The notes: generated from the letters alone by a model not told the origin. DNA of 39,311 bases from Physocladia obscura (GCA_027596945.1 JADGJH010000035.1:1-39311); one strand, 5' to 3'. Positions 20,912 to 35,782 are shown, counted from the stretch's first letter. A program made the numbers and translations.

Positions 20912-23522
20912 ATGCCAAACAAGGCGGGAAATCATGAGCAGTTTCCAGACCATGAAACGCACGTCTACATAGATCAACTTCCATTACCGAGTCTCTTGCG
21001 TAAACTCCCCCAAAATAGTCGTAATGTTGTTTCAAGTTTCATTAGACCAACTCCTGTCGCCGAAAGTATGCCTTCTCTTAAATCAAGTGCTAAACCAAGT
21101 TCTACGCGTTCTTCAATTGCGCGAATACGAAACCCAGATACGTCGCTGATGGTTGCTTTTGGAAATTCTGCATTTCCTTTAGAAGGTGGCAAATTTCCTT
21201 CAAACTTGTTTGGTTGTTCCCATTTATGAAATTTTTCAGATAATTCTAGTCAAAGTTCAGACAGCGTTTCCTCGTCTTTTAAAAAATATGATTCAGCAAA
21301 TAATACCACGAATTCTCCCACGTTTCGGCGCTCACTAGCGATGAGACCGCTTCATTTGTTACATCGAGAGTCGTCAGATATTGCTGCGATAGATTTATGT
21401 GTCACATCAACTTCAACAGCAGTCCAAAAAATAAATGCTATAACAGACTCATCAAATACGTACAATGTTTTGTTGACACCTACGCAACATCAACAATCAA
21501 TACAGGACATAGTCCGTCGTACGTCATTTTCCAATAACACTGAAAGTCCTACTGTAGAAATGGACTCAACTTTTTTTACACTTCAACAGCAACAAACTTC
21601 AGAAGTAATTCACAGAGCACGGTCGGTAACATTACAAACCCAGTCACCACTTGACGAAGGCAATGACAAACTTCCTCCACTTTTTGCAAAAACACGCGGC
21701 AGCGATTTTCCTCAATTGTCTCGTCAATTCACAATAAAACCATCTGAAAACTCAGCAACTGTGAATTTCAGCGATTCTAGATTATTGGAGCAGATGGAGC
21801 GCGAGCAAAACGAGCGACAATGGCGGTATGGGCGAGAAAATGTGCGAAAACAACGCGGCAACAGCATACAAAAAGCTGAATTGCCAAACCCACAATACCA
21901 AGCTGATAATTATAATTCCGGAAATACTGTTGATACTGTCAATAAGTCAAATGAACGAAGTTTCAAAAAAACAAAAGCTGTCCGGAAACAAGATTCTGTA
22001 TTTGTGGACTTCAGCAATCCTACCGATGCAGCCGCGACCCTAAAAAAAACAATTCATGCAGCAACAAAAACAGTCTCAGATTCAAACAGTTCGAAAAAGT
22101 TGCCAGCATTTTGGAAACAAAAATGGGAAGAAACATTGACATCCAAAACTTCAGACCTTCGTCTCGCTAGTGCGGCAATAAGAAAATACAAGTTCCACGC
22201 CGACAATACTAAATCTGCATATGGATATACGGACGGAAGCATCGTTGATCCGGAAGTTCTGTATGGGGACGGTAGGACACACGTGAATTCGTGGGTGTCG
22301 AATGGAACGGTGATGCAGGAGCGGTTAAGTCGAATGAGTGTGGAAGCGTCAATGGCAGCGCCGGAGGCAATGAAACGCATCTCAGAATCTGCAAGAAGAT
22401 TTTCCGTTTCATTGGAACGCTCGCCACCGAGGGCAAATGGTATGACAATACGTGGCGAAAACGAAGGAGATGTTAGTGGCCGAAATATTCGGACGGCACC
22501 GGATCGGCGACGGAGCAGTACTATGCCTGTTAATATTAACCTGATTGCTGATATGCTGCAGGACGACACAAAACGAAGATTTGATGTTGAACTTGCTGGA
22601 ATGGTTTCATTTTTTCATCTCAATATGCCTAATTAATGCTGTTTCATTATTTGTTGATAATAACAGGGCCAGAAGCGATTGGGGCAATGTCCGTTTTTTA
22701 GTGACCCGGATTTATCAGTTGAAAATTTTGCTCCTTTGTGGTCAGTGGTGAGGAAGTTTCAATTCCCAACAGAAAAGGTAAATAGAAAATAAGAAATTAA
22801 AAAATATTCTCCATTTCTTTCCTTTAACTTCATATTTTATGAAGGAAAAACAAAAACTAGATAAAATTCACAATCTTCATCCAACATCAGCACGCAAATA
22901 TCCCGACGTTCGCAATATTCTTCAATGGGCTCCAATGAAATATTTCAACATTTCGCAAACAGTGAAATCGGAAAAAACTCAATCTCATCTTCTTCACAAC
23001 GAAGCTCAAAAAGACGAAAATACATGGCTTCCTGTAAGATTCACCTGGAATCCTTGTGAATCGGACAACACTATTATTCCCTCAAAAATCAGCGCCGTTG
23101 GAAAGCAAAACAAAACTGCAGATAACACCACCACCGTTAATACGGTTATAAAAGGTTGCATGATGCCAACATTGATAAATCGACGAGTTTTTAAATCTCG
23201 TTATGGTGAAACTACAGGGAAAAATGAGCTGGAGGTTGTTTACAATGAGCATCGGGCAAAAGTTGTTTCAAGATCGGAAGCAAATAAACTAAAACTTGTG
23301 CATGAAATAGAAGCAATGCATTCGCGACTAGAAAAAGAGTGGGATGTATTTGGATTCAAAGACAAAATGATACCGAATTATAAAATCCGATGCGGGGCTC
23401 GCGAAAAACTCGAAAGCGAGCTTGCCTGTTGGTTAACTGAAAAAAAATACTTGCAGTACCATGCACAAAGATTTGGGTTTCAAGTTACAAAAAAACTATT
23501 TTCATGCGGAAAAGAAGAATAA
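20912..23522 (+). CDS. Unrecognised protein, longer member of a tandem paralog pair
   Basis: Proposed exons are 20912-21185, 21240-22603, 22667-22777 and 22845-23522, giving 808 residues. About 540 N-terminal residues are low-complexity, rich in Ser, Thr, Asn and Gln. Basic sites such as SARRFS and DRRRSS could be phosphorylated by PKA-type kinases (inference). The C-terminal 265 residues are shared with the next gene: ELAGMGQKRLGQCPFFSDPD, then KFQFPTEKE, then ILQWAP, then ENTWLPV, ending in ESELACWLTEKKYL and RFGF. The splice joins at 22603/22667 and 22777/22845 were set by this similarity and keep the frame. There is no signal peptide or membrane segment. I do not recognise the family. Confidence 0.72.
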
Positions 23523-23606
23523 ATTGTGATTGGAGGATTAGTTTCCTTCTTTCTTTTTTTTTTTGGTTTTGTTTTTGATTCGTCAAGTGCTTCAAGTACT
23601 CACAGA

Positions 23607-25099
23607 ATGTCCACATTTGCGACAGAGCTTAATGACGAAGCCAACGACAAAGTTTTGTTTTTTGCAAATGATGATAATGATATTTTGTCTTCGCAGCGGT
23701 TTTCTAGATTTTCCATAAACCCTGGTACAAGTTCCCGTAGAGTTTCGACAGTTCCACGGTTGCAATCCAGATCTAATGGTGTATTTCAGTTTTACTATTT
23801 TTTTCATTTCATATTTAACATATTTTAAAAGATCCTGTTTTTCTCACAAATATGGACATATTGACTGAAACAGTCGATGAAAATAGGCCATCTTTAACTC
23901 GCAGAAGGTCAAATTTCGACCAAACTTTAAACAAAAAATCTCCATCGAATAGAGTAATTTCCCTCCAAATTACACCAGAAATGGAAGAAAGCTCAAGAGA
24001 AAAGCCTTCAAGAATTTCAATTTCAAAGTTAAGAAAATCAAGTCGTTCTTCAACTTCAAATCGACCAATTACATCAAATAATGAAGCTACCATTTCAATT
24101 TCTGAAGAAGTGCAAAATTCATACAAGCCGTCTATTTCAAGCATTCCAATTTCTCCGAAGGTTATCAAAGAAATTTTTGATGAATCTGAGACAGTAAAAA
24201 TTTCGCCGAAAGAGGTTGTTGAATCTTGGATCTATAGCGGAAAAGTTTTTGAAGAAGATTCTCGAAGAGTTAGTTTGCAAATACAACGACGAATGAGCCG
24301 GTTTTCCGTGAACGGCGAGGAAAATTCAAAACGTTGCAGCACACTTATTTCAGTCACTAACCCTCAAAATGAAGTGAAACTGAATTTAAATCTTCTGTTG
24401 CAAAGAGACACTGATCGAAGAAATGAATTGGCTGGACTTGGGCAAAAAAAGCTTGGAAAGTGCCCGTTTTTGAGCGATCCAGATATTTTGGGTGTTGACA
24501 AAACACTTTATGGAATGCTCAAGAAATATCAATTTCCCACAGAAAAGGAAAGAATCCAATTGATGCGACTTCATGCAATGAATCCTGCTTCAGTTAGTAA
24601 GTATTTGGATAAGCGGCAACAATTGCAGTGGGCGCCAAACAATCAAGTAAATTTTCAAGCTACAATTAAATCAATAGTTCATCGAAAAGTTGAAGAAAAG
24701 ACGGAAAAATTGAAATTTAGAAATGCTTGGGTACCTGTTGCGTTAACTGGCGCAGCTGCGCCTGCGAATATAGGAATTTTACAACAGCAAATAAGGGTGA
24801 AGAAGAAGTCTAACGGTGTGGAAACTTTATTGGAACAATTTATTCCAAAGTTACCAAATCAAGAGTCAAATTCGATATCTTACGATCATGAATACCAACT
24901 CTTGCAATTTGTTAAACAAAAGCATCGACACATCACTCATCAGAGAGGAATTAAATGTGAAAGGAAGCAGTTTGGTTTCAGAAAAGATGATATCGAAAAG
25001 GAGCTTTCTCGTTGGTTATCTGACAAGCAAAATTTGGATGTATTTATTTCTGGACGTTTTGGACTTAATACTAGCCCTATAAATCTTCGACATAGTTGA
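23607..25099 (+). CDS. Unrecognised protein, shorter member of a tandem paralog pair
   Basis: Proposed exons are 23607-23778 and 23832-25099, giving 479 residues. It begins 84 bases after the stop of the upstream paralog. The N-terminal 240 residues are Ser-rich with repeated basic-serine motifs (SRRVS twice, RRMSRFS). The C-terminal half matches the paralog block by block: RRNELAGLGQKKLGKCPF, LSDPD, KKYQFPTEKE, LQWAPN, NAWVPVALTG and EKELSRWLSDKQNL. The introns found inside the shared region of the longer copy are absent here. The start is the first ATG in frame; an upstream GTG was rejected. No domain, signal peptide or membrane segment was recognised. Confidence 0.74.
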
Positions 25100-25216
25100 A
25101 CAAAAAACCCTCGAAGGTTGACGAAAAATGAGTTGATTTTCATTATTCTGAGTTAGAAAAAAAAAAAGACGAAAAAAAAAACTATTGAACCAAAAATCAG
25201 AAACGAAGAGATTATT

Positions 25217-26662
<1,446 letters not shown>

Positions 26663-26781
26663 AAGCGATTTTTTATCTTTTTTCCTTTTGTTTTTGTGTC
26701 TCCATTTTTTGTTGAACAGTGGTTTCTATTTTTTTTCCTTTTTTTCTCAACAAAATCGTTGAGACAGCACGGCAAACAACA

Positions 26782-29700
26782 ATGGCGCCTGCTATAAAAC
26801 CCCCAATTACACTAACTACTGCTGCATCCGAGGTCTCGCTGAATGCTAGCCGACGCGTGCCAGGGCCGTATCCAGCTGTTGATGCTCAGCCATTCGAAAG
26901 CAAAGCCACTACCGCTACTCTCTTTCTCAAAACAGGCGAAGCTTTTGATGGCATTTCGTTCGGTTATGAAGGCGCTTCTATTGCCGGAGAATTGGTTTTC
27001 CAAACTGGTGTGTGCATATCTGTTGTTTGTATTGTTGATCGTGATTCAACTCAACCTGATTTTTTTAAGGAATGGTCGGCTACCCAGAATCTCTAACTGA
27101 TCCAAGTTACCGCGGCCAGATTTTAGTTATCACATTTCCGTTAGTGGGTAACTACGGCGTTCCGTCACGCGAACAAGTTGACAAAGAACTTCACAACTTA
27201 CCGCTTCATTTCGAGAGTAACCGGATTCATGTTGCTGGCCTCATTGTGGGTCAGTACAGTCAAGAATATTCCCACTATCTGGCTGAATCTTCGCTCTCTG
27301 TTTGGCTCAAGCAAAACAAGGTTTGCATGCGCTCTTCGTTATTTTGTTGCAATGACTAACTGTACTTCAATCACAGATTCCTGCTCTTTCTGGCATAGAC
27401 ACGCGTGCTTTGACCAAGCGTATTCGTACTAATGGCTCAATTTTGTCTAAAATTCTGTTTCCAAAGAGTCTTGTTGGTCGTGGAGATCTCGAAAACGAAC
27501 TTCCAGAATGGGGCACCCACCTCTCCAACCTCGGATGGTCCGATCCCAATGCGCGTAATCTTGTTGCTGAAGTTTCTGTCAAAAAACCTATCGTATACAA
27601 TCCACCGAAAGAAAAAGCTTTACTACGGCCAGATGGCAAGCCATTCTGCGTTTTGGCGATTGATGTCGGAATGAAAAACAATCAAATTCGTTGTTTTACC
27701 AACCGTGGCGTTCAAGTCCGCCGAGTTCCGTGGAATCACAATATTTTGAAAGAATTGTCCAACGTTGATGGTGTTTTCATTTCAAACGGCCCTGGCGATC
27801 CTACTGTTGTCTCTGAAACTATTAAAAACGTTCGCCAAGTTCTCGCAAAGAAGACGCACCCCGTATTTGGAATCTGTCTCGGGCACCAAATCATGGCGTT
27901 GGCTTCGGGAGCATCAACAAAGAAAATGCCATTCGGGAACAGAGGGCACAACATTCCATGTACAAACTTGGATACTGGACGATGTTACATTACTTCGCAA
28001 AACCATGGTTTCTGTGTTGATATTTCCACACTTCAGCAGGGATGGTATGAACTGTTTGTGAATGCTAACGACGGATCCAATGAAGGAATTGCCAATTCAG
28101 AGCTTCCCTATTTCAGCGTTCAATTCCACCCAGAAAGCACTCCTGGCCCGTGGGACACCGAATTCTTATTCGATCGCTTTATAGATAGTATCAAGGCATG
28201 CAAAGCTACTGGAAAGCTTGTTCCATTAATCAGAGACGTAAAGCCGATTGCTCCTTCAAGGCTGAGACCAAAAAAAGTGTTGTTGCTTGGTTCTGGAGGT
28301 TTATCGATCGGGCAAGCAGGGGAATTTGATTACTCTGGGTCTCAGGTGACAAAAAAAAAACGGAGAAAATTGCAACCCTAGTTTTTCTGACATTACGTAA
28401 TGCATATCAGGCGATCAAAGCATTGAAAGAAGAGGGAATCTACACTATTCTTATCAATCCAAACATTGCGACTATCCAAACTTCAAAAGGGCTCGCTGAT
28501 AAAGTTTACTTCCTGCCTGTCACGCCTGACTTCGTTCGTAAAGTCATCAAGCATGAAAAACCTGACGGGATCTACTGTACGTTTGGAGGACAGACTGCTC
28601 TAAATGTGGGAGTCAAAATGAAGGATGAGTTCGCGGGACTTGGTGTTACTGTTCTCGGGACACCAATTGATACAATTGAAATCACTGAAGATCGAGAACT
28701 CTTTGCACAACATATGGAAATGATCGGCGAAAAGTGTGCTCAGAGCTCAAGTGCAACGAACTTTGAAGAAGCTCGTATTGCAGCAAATATTATTGGGTAC
28801 CCACTTATTGTGCGAGCAGCGTATGCTTTGGGAGGTCTTGGATCGGGCTTTGTTTCAAATGAGGCTGAACTAAAAGAATTGTGCGCACGCGCGTTTGCAA
28901 CATCGCCACAAGTTTTGGTTGAAAAAAGTATGAAAGGTTGGAAAGAAGTTGAATATGAAGTTGTTAGAGATTGTCAAGACAACTGTATCACTGTTTGTAA
29001 CATGGAGGTTGGTATTTTATTACCTTCGTGAAAAAAATTCAACATTTTTTACAGAACTTTGACCCTCTTGGCATTCACACTGGAGACTCTATTGTTGTTG
29101 CACCGTCTCAAACTCTTTCAGATGACGACTATATGATGCTTCGCCGAACTGCAGTTAACGTTATCCGTCATCTTGGTGTGATCGGGGAATGCAACATTCA
29201 ATACGCTTTAAATCCACATTCGAAAGAATACTGTATTATCGAAGTTAACGCGCGTCTTAGCAGAAGTTCTGCGCTGGCCAGTAAAGCAACTGGGTATCCG
29301 TTGGTATGTTTACAATAGATGAACTCATAACCGTACTCAAATATGGCAATTGCAGGCATTCGTTGCTGCCAAACTTGGACTTAACATTCCGTTGACTGAA
29401 GTCAAAAATAGTGTGACAAAAAAGACAATTGCTTGCTTTGAACCCAGTTTAGATTACTGCGTCGTTAAAATTCCAAGATGGGATTTGAAGAAGTTCAATC
29501 GCGTTTCAACCAAAATCTCTTCACAAATGAAATCTGTTGGGGAAGTTATGTCGATTGGAAGAAACTTTGAAGAAACTATCCAAAAAGCAATTCGTAATGT
29601 TGAATACTCATTCACTGGATTTTCGAAGGTATGTAGTGACTGGTCTACCTTCAATATGATTCTAACCGAGTAAATAGAATGACTACATTGATGATATTGA

Positions 29701-32700
29701 TGAAGAATTGAGGAATCCATCTGATCAACGAGTTTTCGCCATTGCCAACGCTATGCACAGTGGTTATTCTGTAGACAAAATTCATGAAATGACCAGCATT
29801 GACAAATGGTTTTTACACAAGTTGAAGAATATCGTTGACACCGACGTTCAGCTGAGTGCGCACACTGCACATACTGTTCCGTCTTATTTGTTGCGTGCAG
29901 CCAAGCAAGTGGGTATGTCAGATCGACAAATTGCTAAAGCTGTCGGAACTTCGGAGCTTGCCATTAGAAAATTGCGTGTAGATCAAGGAATCACTCCGTT
30001 CGTAAAGCAAATTGACACAGGTTTTTTTTTTCTCCATTTCGATGGTTAAACTAACTGAAAAAAAGTTGCTGCTGAATTTCCATGCTATACCAATTATTTA
30101 TACATGACGTACAGCGCAATGGAGCATGACGTTGAATTTAATGATAAGGGAATAATGGTTCTTGGATCTGGCGTTTATCGTATTGGCTCTTCTGTCGAAT
30201 TTGATTGGTGCGCGGTTCGTTCAATTCGCACTCTTCGAGCAAACAAAATCAAAACTATTATGGTCAATTATAACCCTGAAACCGTCTCCACCGATTATGA
30301 CGAAGCTGATAGGCTTTACTTTGAGCAGCTCACTCTGGAGCGCATTCTCGATATTTATGAACTTGAAAATGCAGATGGTGTTATTGTGTCCATGGGTGGA
30401 CAAACTCCGAACAATATTGCTCTGCCCTTGTATCGCGAAAACGTGAAAATTCTAGGAACTAGTCCAGAAATGATTGATAACGCCGAAAATCGATACAAAT
30501 TTTCCCGTATGTGTGACAAAATTGGAGTCGATCAACCATTGTGGAAAGAACTTACTTCTATTGACGAAGCACATACTTTCTGCGATAAAGTCGGATACCC
30601 AGTTCTCGTGCGCCCATCTTATGTGTTATCTGGTGCAGCGATGAACGTAGTGTATTCGCCTGCCGATTTAAAAAGCTTCCTTGAGATGGCTGTAAATGTT
30701 TCTCGCGAATATCCTGTTGTAATTTCGAAATATATCGAAGAAGCGAAAGAGATTGAGATGGACGCCGTTGCTGTTGGCGGGAAACTTGTCATGCACGTTA
30801 TTTCCGAACATGTTGAAAACGCTGGAGTTCACTCTGGAGATGCTACATTAGTTCTTCCCCCGCAGGATCTTGATCCCGAAACAGTTCGTAAAATCGAAAT
30901 TGCCACAGCGAAAGTCGCCAATGCATTGAATGCGACTGGTCCCTTGAATATTCAATTTATTGCCAAAAATAATGAAATCAAAATTATTGAGTGCAACTTG
31001 CGGGCATCGCGCAGTTTTCCGTTTGTCTCCAAGGTTCTTGGGGTGGATTTGATTGAGATGGCAACTTTGGCAATGGCTGGGCTACCATTTGAAGCTTACC
31101 CACAGGTTGATATTCCACCAAATCAAGTTGCGGTTAAAGTTCCACAATTTTCTTTCTCCCGTCTGTCCGGTGCAGATCCTGTACTTGGAGTTGAAATGGC
31201 GTCTACGGGAGAAGTTGCTTGCTTTGGAAAAGATAAATATGAAGCGTACTTAAAGGGCCTTTTAGCAACAACGTTTATTCTTCCAAAGAAGAACATTTTG
31301 CTTTCAATGGGTTCGTTCAAGGAGAAGAATGAGTTTTTGCCATCAGTTACAAAACTTCACGAAATGGGATACGCTCTCTTTGCCACGGCTGGTACGGCTG
31401 ATTTCATTCAAGAGCACGGAATACCTGTTAAATATCTAGACTCGATTGACGAAGCGACTGGCTCCAGCATAGATGCCGAGCATAGCTTGGATCAACACTT
31501 AGCCAACGATTTGATCGACTTATACATTAACCTACCTTCCAAGAACAAGTTCCGCCGGCCGGCATCTTACGTCTCTCGTGGATATAGAACACGTCGTATG
31601 GCAGTTGACTTTGCTATTCCATTGATCACGAACATAAAGTGTGCGAAATTGTTTGTTGAAGCCTTGTCTCGCGGAACGGAGTTTGAAGTGTCGAGCAATG
31701 ATTACAAGACTAGTCACAAGACTGTCGTTATGCCAGGTTTAATTAATGCAGCCAACTACTTCCCAGGAGTTATCAGCCGCAAAGTCGATCACAACAATGT
31801 GACAAATGAGTTTGCAAATATTAGTCGATCGGCTATTGCAGGGGGTTTCACGTTTCTTTGCAATAAAGCTTCTGGATTGGTCAAAGATAAAATCACTTTG
31901 GCGCTGGCACAAACTAATGCACGCTCTGGTGCACCTCTAATTGATTACACTTTGAGTATTGCTGGTCTTTCTGATAATTTTGCTGCGGCAGTTGCTGCTT
32001 CCACAGACGCAGCTTCTTTGCAGATTCAACTCAGTGAACCTAATTCTTGCTCTGTTTCAGATTTGATCAACCATTTCAAAGTTTGGCCAAGCGATTCTCC
32101 AGTTGTTGCGTCTGCTAGAGGTACTGATTTGGCTGCTGTTTTGTATATTGCCAGTTTGTACAAACGGGAAATTCATATTACTTCTGTTTCTACTGGCGAA
32201 GATATCTCGATTATTCGTTTAGCGAAGGAAAAGGGGCAGGCAGTTACATGCGATGTCAACGTTCACGCTTTGTTTATTTCAACCAACGATTTTCCTAATT
32301 GTTCTGAATTGAGTCCTCCGGAAGATTTAGCTGCTCTTTGGGATAATGTTGAATCGATCGATTGTTTTACTGTTGGAACCTTACCATTCCAAATCTGGAA
32401 GTCTGCAGCTGCCAGTGATAAAAGTATTTCGCCTCCTAGTCCCAGTGCAGGTCTTGAAGAAGCTCTGCCACTGCTTTTGACCGCCGTTGCTGATGGAAAA
32501 CTGACTCTTGACGATGTTATTTCTCGAACTCATACTAGGCCACGTGAAATTTTCAGCATTCCAGAACAATTGGATACTTACATCGAAGTTGAAGTCGACA
32601 GAATAATCACTGTTAATGCTGAAACATTTGGCAAGTGGTCCCCATTATTTGGCAAGAATGTATCTGGTCAAATTCACCGCGTAGTTATCCGCTGTCAAAC

Positions 32701-34063
32701 AGTTTTTTTAGATGGGTTGTTTTTTGGCGAAAGCACTGGACGCGATGTTACTACTGCTACAAAAAATCTTCTGAAGACTCCTGTGCCAACCATTGCAGCC
32801 ACACCAAATGTTCGTCGTGGTACTACTTTGTTCCAGAATGCTCTTGAAATCAGGTCACCTACTCGAACTACTACTGTATTTGGAGAAATTCCAAATCGAC
32901 ATGGGTCGATTGTCGAAGGAAACGCGTTAATGCAAGGCGCTGCGTTCTCCAATGTCAAAGATCTTGCTTTGGACTTGGAGGGAGAAGATAAGAAAAACAT
33001 TGGATACTTTGGTTCTGGGTATATTTCAGATGTTCCAAGGTTTGCTTTTTTGATTTTGATTTTTGATTTATTTTTTTTTCAAAATTTAAATTTCATTTTT
33101 TTCTTTTCCAGCTCGTTGTCAAAGCTGACTTCGCAATCTCCGTTCTATAAAAAGCATGTTATCAGCGTTTCTCAATTCAACAGAAATGACTTGCATGTTC
33201 TGTTCGGAGTAGCACAAGAGCTTCGAAACATTGTGGATCGCCGAGGATCGATCCCATTGTTGGCTGGAAAGGTTCTTTGCTCTGCATTCTATGAAGCTAG
33301 CACCAGAACTTCGAGCTCTTTTGAAGCAGCTATGTTAAGATTGGGTGGATCTGTTGTTTCGATCGACCAAATTACGTCTTCTGTTGCAAAAGGAGAGAGT
33401 TTGGGTGATACTGTTCGTACTCTAACATCATACGGTGATGCACTTGTTCTTCGGCACCCTGAGCCTGGCAGTGCAAAAGTTGCTGCAAAGTTTAGCTTGG
33501 TACCAGTAATTAATGCTGGAGATGGAATTGGCGAGCACCCGACCCAAGCATTCTTAGACGCCTATACTATTCGTGAAGAGATGGGCACAATTAATGGACT
33601 GACTATCACAATGGTTGGTGACTTGAAGCACGGCCGGACTGTTCACTCTCTAGTCAAGCTATTGTCTCAATATGACGTCAAAATTAATTTAGTTGCTCCG
33701 TCGAATTTGCGCCTGCCAGATGAAATCAAGGAAATTTCACGGAAGAATGGTGTTCGCTGCTATGAAACAATTTCTCTGGATGAAGTTATTTCTAATACAG
33801 ATGTTTTGTATGTCACGCGAATTCAAAAGGAGCGCTTCACTGATTTAGCTGAATATGAACGTGTTTTGGGAACATACGTCATCAATAATAAGGTTATGAG
33901 ATCTGCCAAAGAACACATGATTGTAATGCATCCGTTGCCCCGTGTCAACGAAATTGATCCTGAGGTTGACTTTGACCAGAGAGCCGCATACTTTAGGCAA
34001 ATGAGATATGGCCTAATTGTTCGTATGGCGTTGTTGCTATTGGTCTTGGGTCGCTCTGGTTAG
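26782..34063 (+). CDS. URA2: URA2: glutamine-dependent carbamoyl-phosphate synthetase / aspartate transcarbamylase
   Basis: Proposed exons are 26782-27007, 27070-27320, 27377-28345, 28411-29007, 29055-29303, 29356-29628, 29678-30020, 30066-33039 and 33112-34063, giving 2277 residues (yeast Ura2 is about 2200). It catalyses the first two steps of pyrimidine synthesis. The order is glutaminase half (Cys326 in [14 protein letters not shown]), two CPSase halves ([36 protein letters not shown]), an MGS-like regulatory segment (about 1378-1420), a dihydroorotase-like domain (about 1525-1850), a linker and ATCase (about 1961-2277: [32 protein letters not shown]). In the dihydroorotase-like domain, [12 protein letters not shown] stands where active enzymes have the zinc-binding HxH. 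It should be inactive, as in other fungi. A separate dihydroorotase gene is expected elsewhere. The last intron (72 nt) has no in-frame stop. Confidence 0.96.
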
Positions 34064-34800
34064 GTTTTATAGCTTCGTTATGAGAATGGGAATTGCTAGT
34101 TCGGCGTGTTTGGATTTTTATTTTAAATAAAGTTGTGCAAGAACTGATTGGAAATGATGTATAGAGTGAACTCTTTTGGAAGATACCCGTATTATTTATT
34201 TATTCGGGAGAGTTCATTCTGTATATTATTTTCTCTCATTTCATTTTTCATGGTTCAATCCCTCTTTTTTTCTTCTTTTTTTTCCTTCCTTTTGTTTAAC
34301 TTGTATTAAAAAGGGATTGATCTAGCTGTTTCGACTACGTCAAAATCCTGTCAGAATTGCATTCTTCGTTGTGTCAACAGAAACTCTTCCAAAGTACTCA
34401 CGGTACTGTACTCTTAAATATTTCGGAGTTGGTGGTAAGAAAATGACGTTTTAAATTTAAAAGTTTATTCCAAAGATTTTTTCTTGTTCTCCTATATTAA
34501 ACAATGAAGTATGTCATGCAATTAATAAGTGTGAACTAAGTTCTTAAAATTTTTTGCTATTATAGCCTTTCATTAATATCCTCAAAACAGCCACTCATAT
34601 GAAAACACTAACCAAAAAATTAGATATCATTATTTTGAATCAAAAAACTCAGTAATAATAGATGTTCCAGTTAGACCTAATTCAAATTGGGAATAAAAAG
34701 CTAAAATTATTGACTCAGCAACCAAGATTAATAGGTTTGATTCAAAAGATGGCTTATCAGATTAGTGATTCTTCAGAGGAAATAAATGTATCATTGCAAA
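34064..34800. other. URA2 3' flank without a gene
   Basis: AT-rich DNA with pyrimidine runs near 34230-34300. It shows no credible open frame. A GAACTCT...AGAGTTC inverted repeat surrounds 34170-34215, but the arms are interrupted and it may be chance. Confidence 0.5.
34126..34131 (+). promoter_or_regulatory. Polyadenylation signal-like AATAAA after URA2
   Basis: AATAAA lies 63 bases after the URA2 stop codon, a usual place for a 3'-end processing signal. The string is frequent in AT-rich DNA, so this is a positional call only. Confidence 0.35.
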
Positions 34801-35502
34801 ATGGCTGAATTTGAAGACACCATCAACCATCTTAGAAATAAAAATGCTACTTATGTATCAATTGTGACTGTAAATTCAGAAAATTTGATAAAATTATTAA
34901 ATTAAAAGAAGAAAAATTCAATTTATTTACAATTGGAAAAGATTTGGTGTTTTATGTTGTGAGTTTTTCACGAAATATCCAACTTCTGAGTTTCAAAACT
35001 GAAATCTGAAATGGCGAAAGTGTACAAACTGACATTAACCAGTAGAAAGGCAAAGTTGCTTCTGCTGTTCTTGTTCAAGAAGATACTGTTGAAGAGGTGG
35101 CACAAGGATTTTTGAATTGCTAAAAGTGCAAATTTGTCATGAATACAAAGAAGGATCAGCAACAACAAAGAATTTAAACATTAATCCCTTTCAAAATTCA
35201 CAGATTATAATTTTTGCCTGATTATCCAAAAATGCAGATATATCAGTGCAGGACAGTTTGAGCCACCTGTTGAAAATAAAAGCAACGTTAGTGTAATGGG
35301 ATTCAAATGTAAATTTAAATTTAAAATTTCATAACAATGAACTTTAAAATTTACAGTTGAAAAAATAAAAAAGTCTCAATCATTCAAAGGCAGCAAATTC
35401 TTTCATTCAGGGAGGAATATATTTAATTTTTGTTTCTCACCATCAGTAAATGTTGTTACTTTGTGGAGTAATTCCTTGAAAAAGGTGCATGTTCAAAGTT
35501 AA
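34801..35502 (+). pseudogene. Coding-like fragments, possibly a decayed gene
   Basis: Several stretches read like protein, but in different frames and separated by stops. Examples are MAEFEDTINHLRNKNATYVS from 34801, GKVASAVLVQEDTVEEVAQG from about 35048, CHEYKEGSATTKNLNINPFQ, then RYISAGQFEPPVENKSNV, and SGRNIFNFCFSPSVNVVTLW near 35440. Some frame changes could be short introns (a GTGAGT donor follows near 34959), but no complete splice chain was found. No family was recognised. It could be a degraded gene, an intron-rich small gene or chance frames. Confidence 0.3.
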
Positions 35503-35782
35503 TGCTGCATCAAACATTTGAATTCTTGGTGCCCGGTCAAGGCATCATTTGAAAACATGACTTACTATCCAATAATGAAGTTTTGGAGTAGTACAGAGGT
35601 GTCAATGGTGTTGGTGGGTGTTTGAACTAACAGAAGTTAATGGTGCTGTGATGCTCACAGTTTGAGTGGTGAGACCTACAATACACCAAAAAAATAATAA
35701 TAATAATAATGAAAAAATCTTGGAATTCATTTGACATGTATACAAAAAAATGAAATTTATTTGAACAATAATTGCACAAGAA
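35503..35782. other. 3' flank of the HAF-repeat gene
   Basis: AT-rich stretch with a TAATAA microsatellite near 35695-35710. No gene was recognised. A 66-codon minus-strand frame at 35602-35802 overlaps the end of the HAF gene and lacks coding character. Confidence 0.5.

Noticed and set aside
34170..34215. Inverted repeat after URA2 as a structured terminator
   Set aside because: The arms are interrupted by an 11-base bulge, and polymerase II genes do not need such a hairpin.
34252..34262. GGTTCAATCCC resembling a tRNA B box
   Set aside because: No A box at the right distance and no cloverleaf pairing on either strand.
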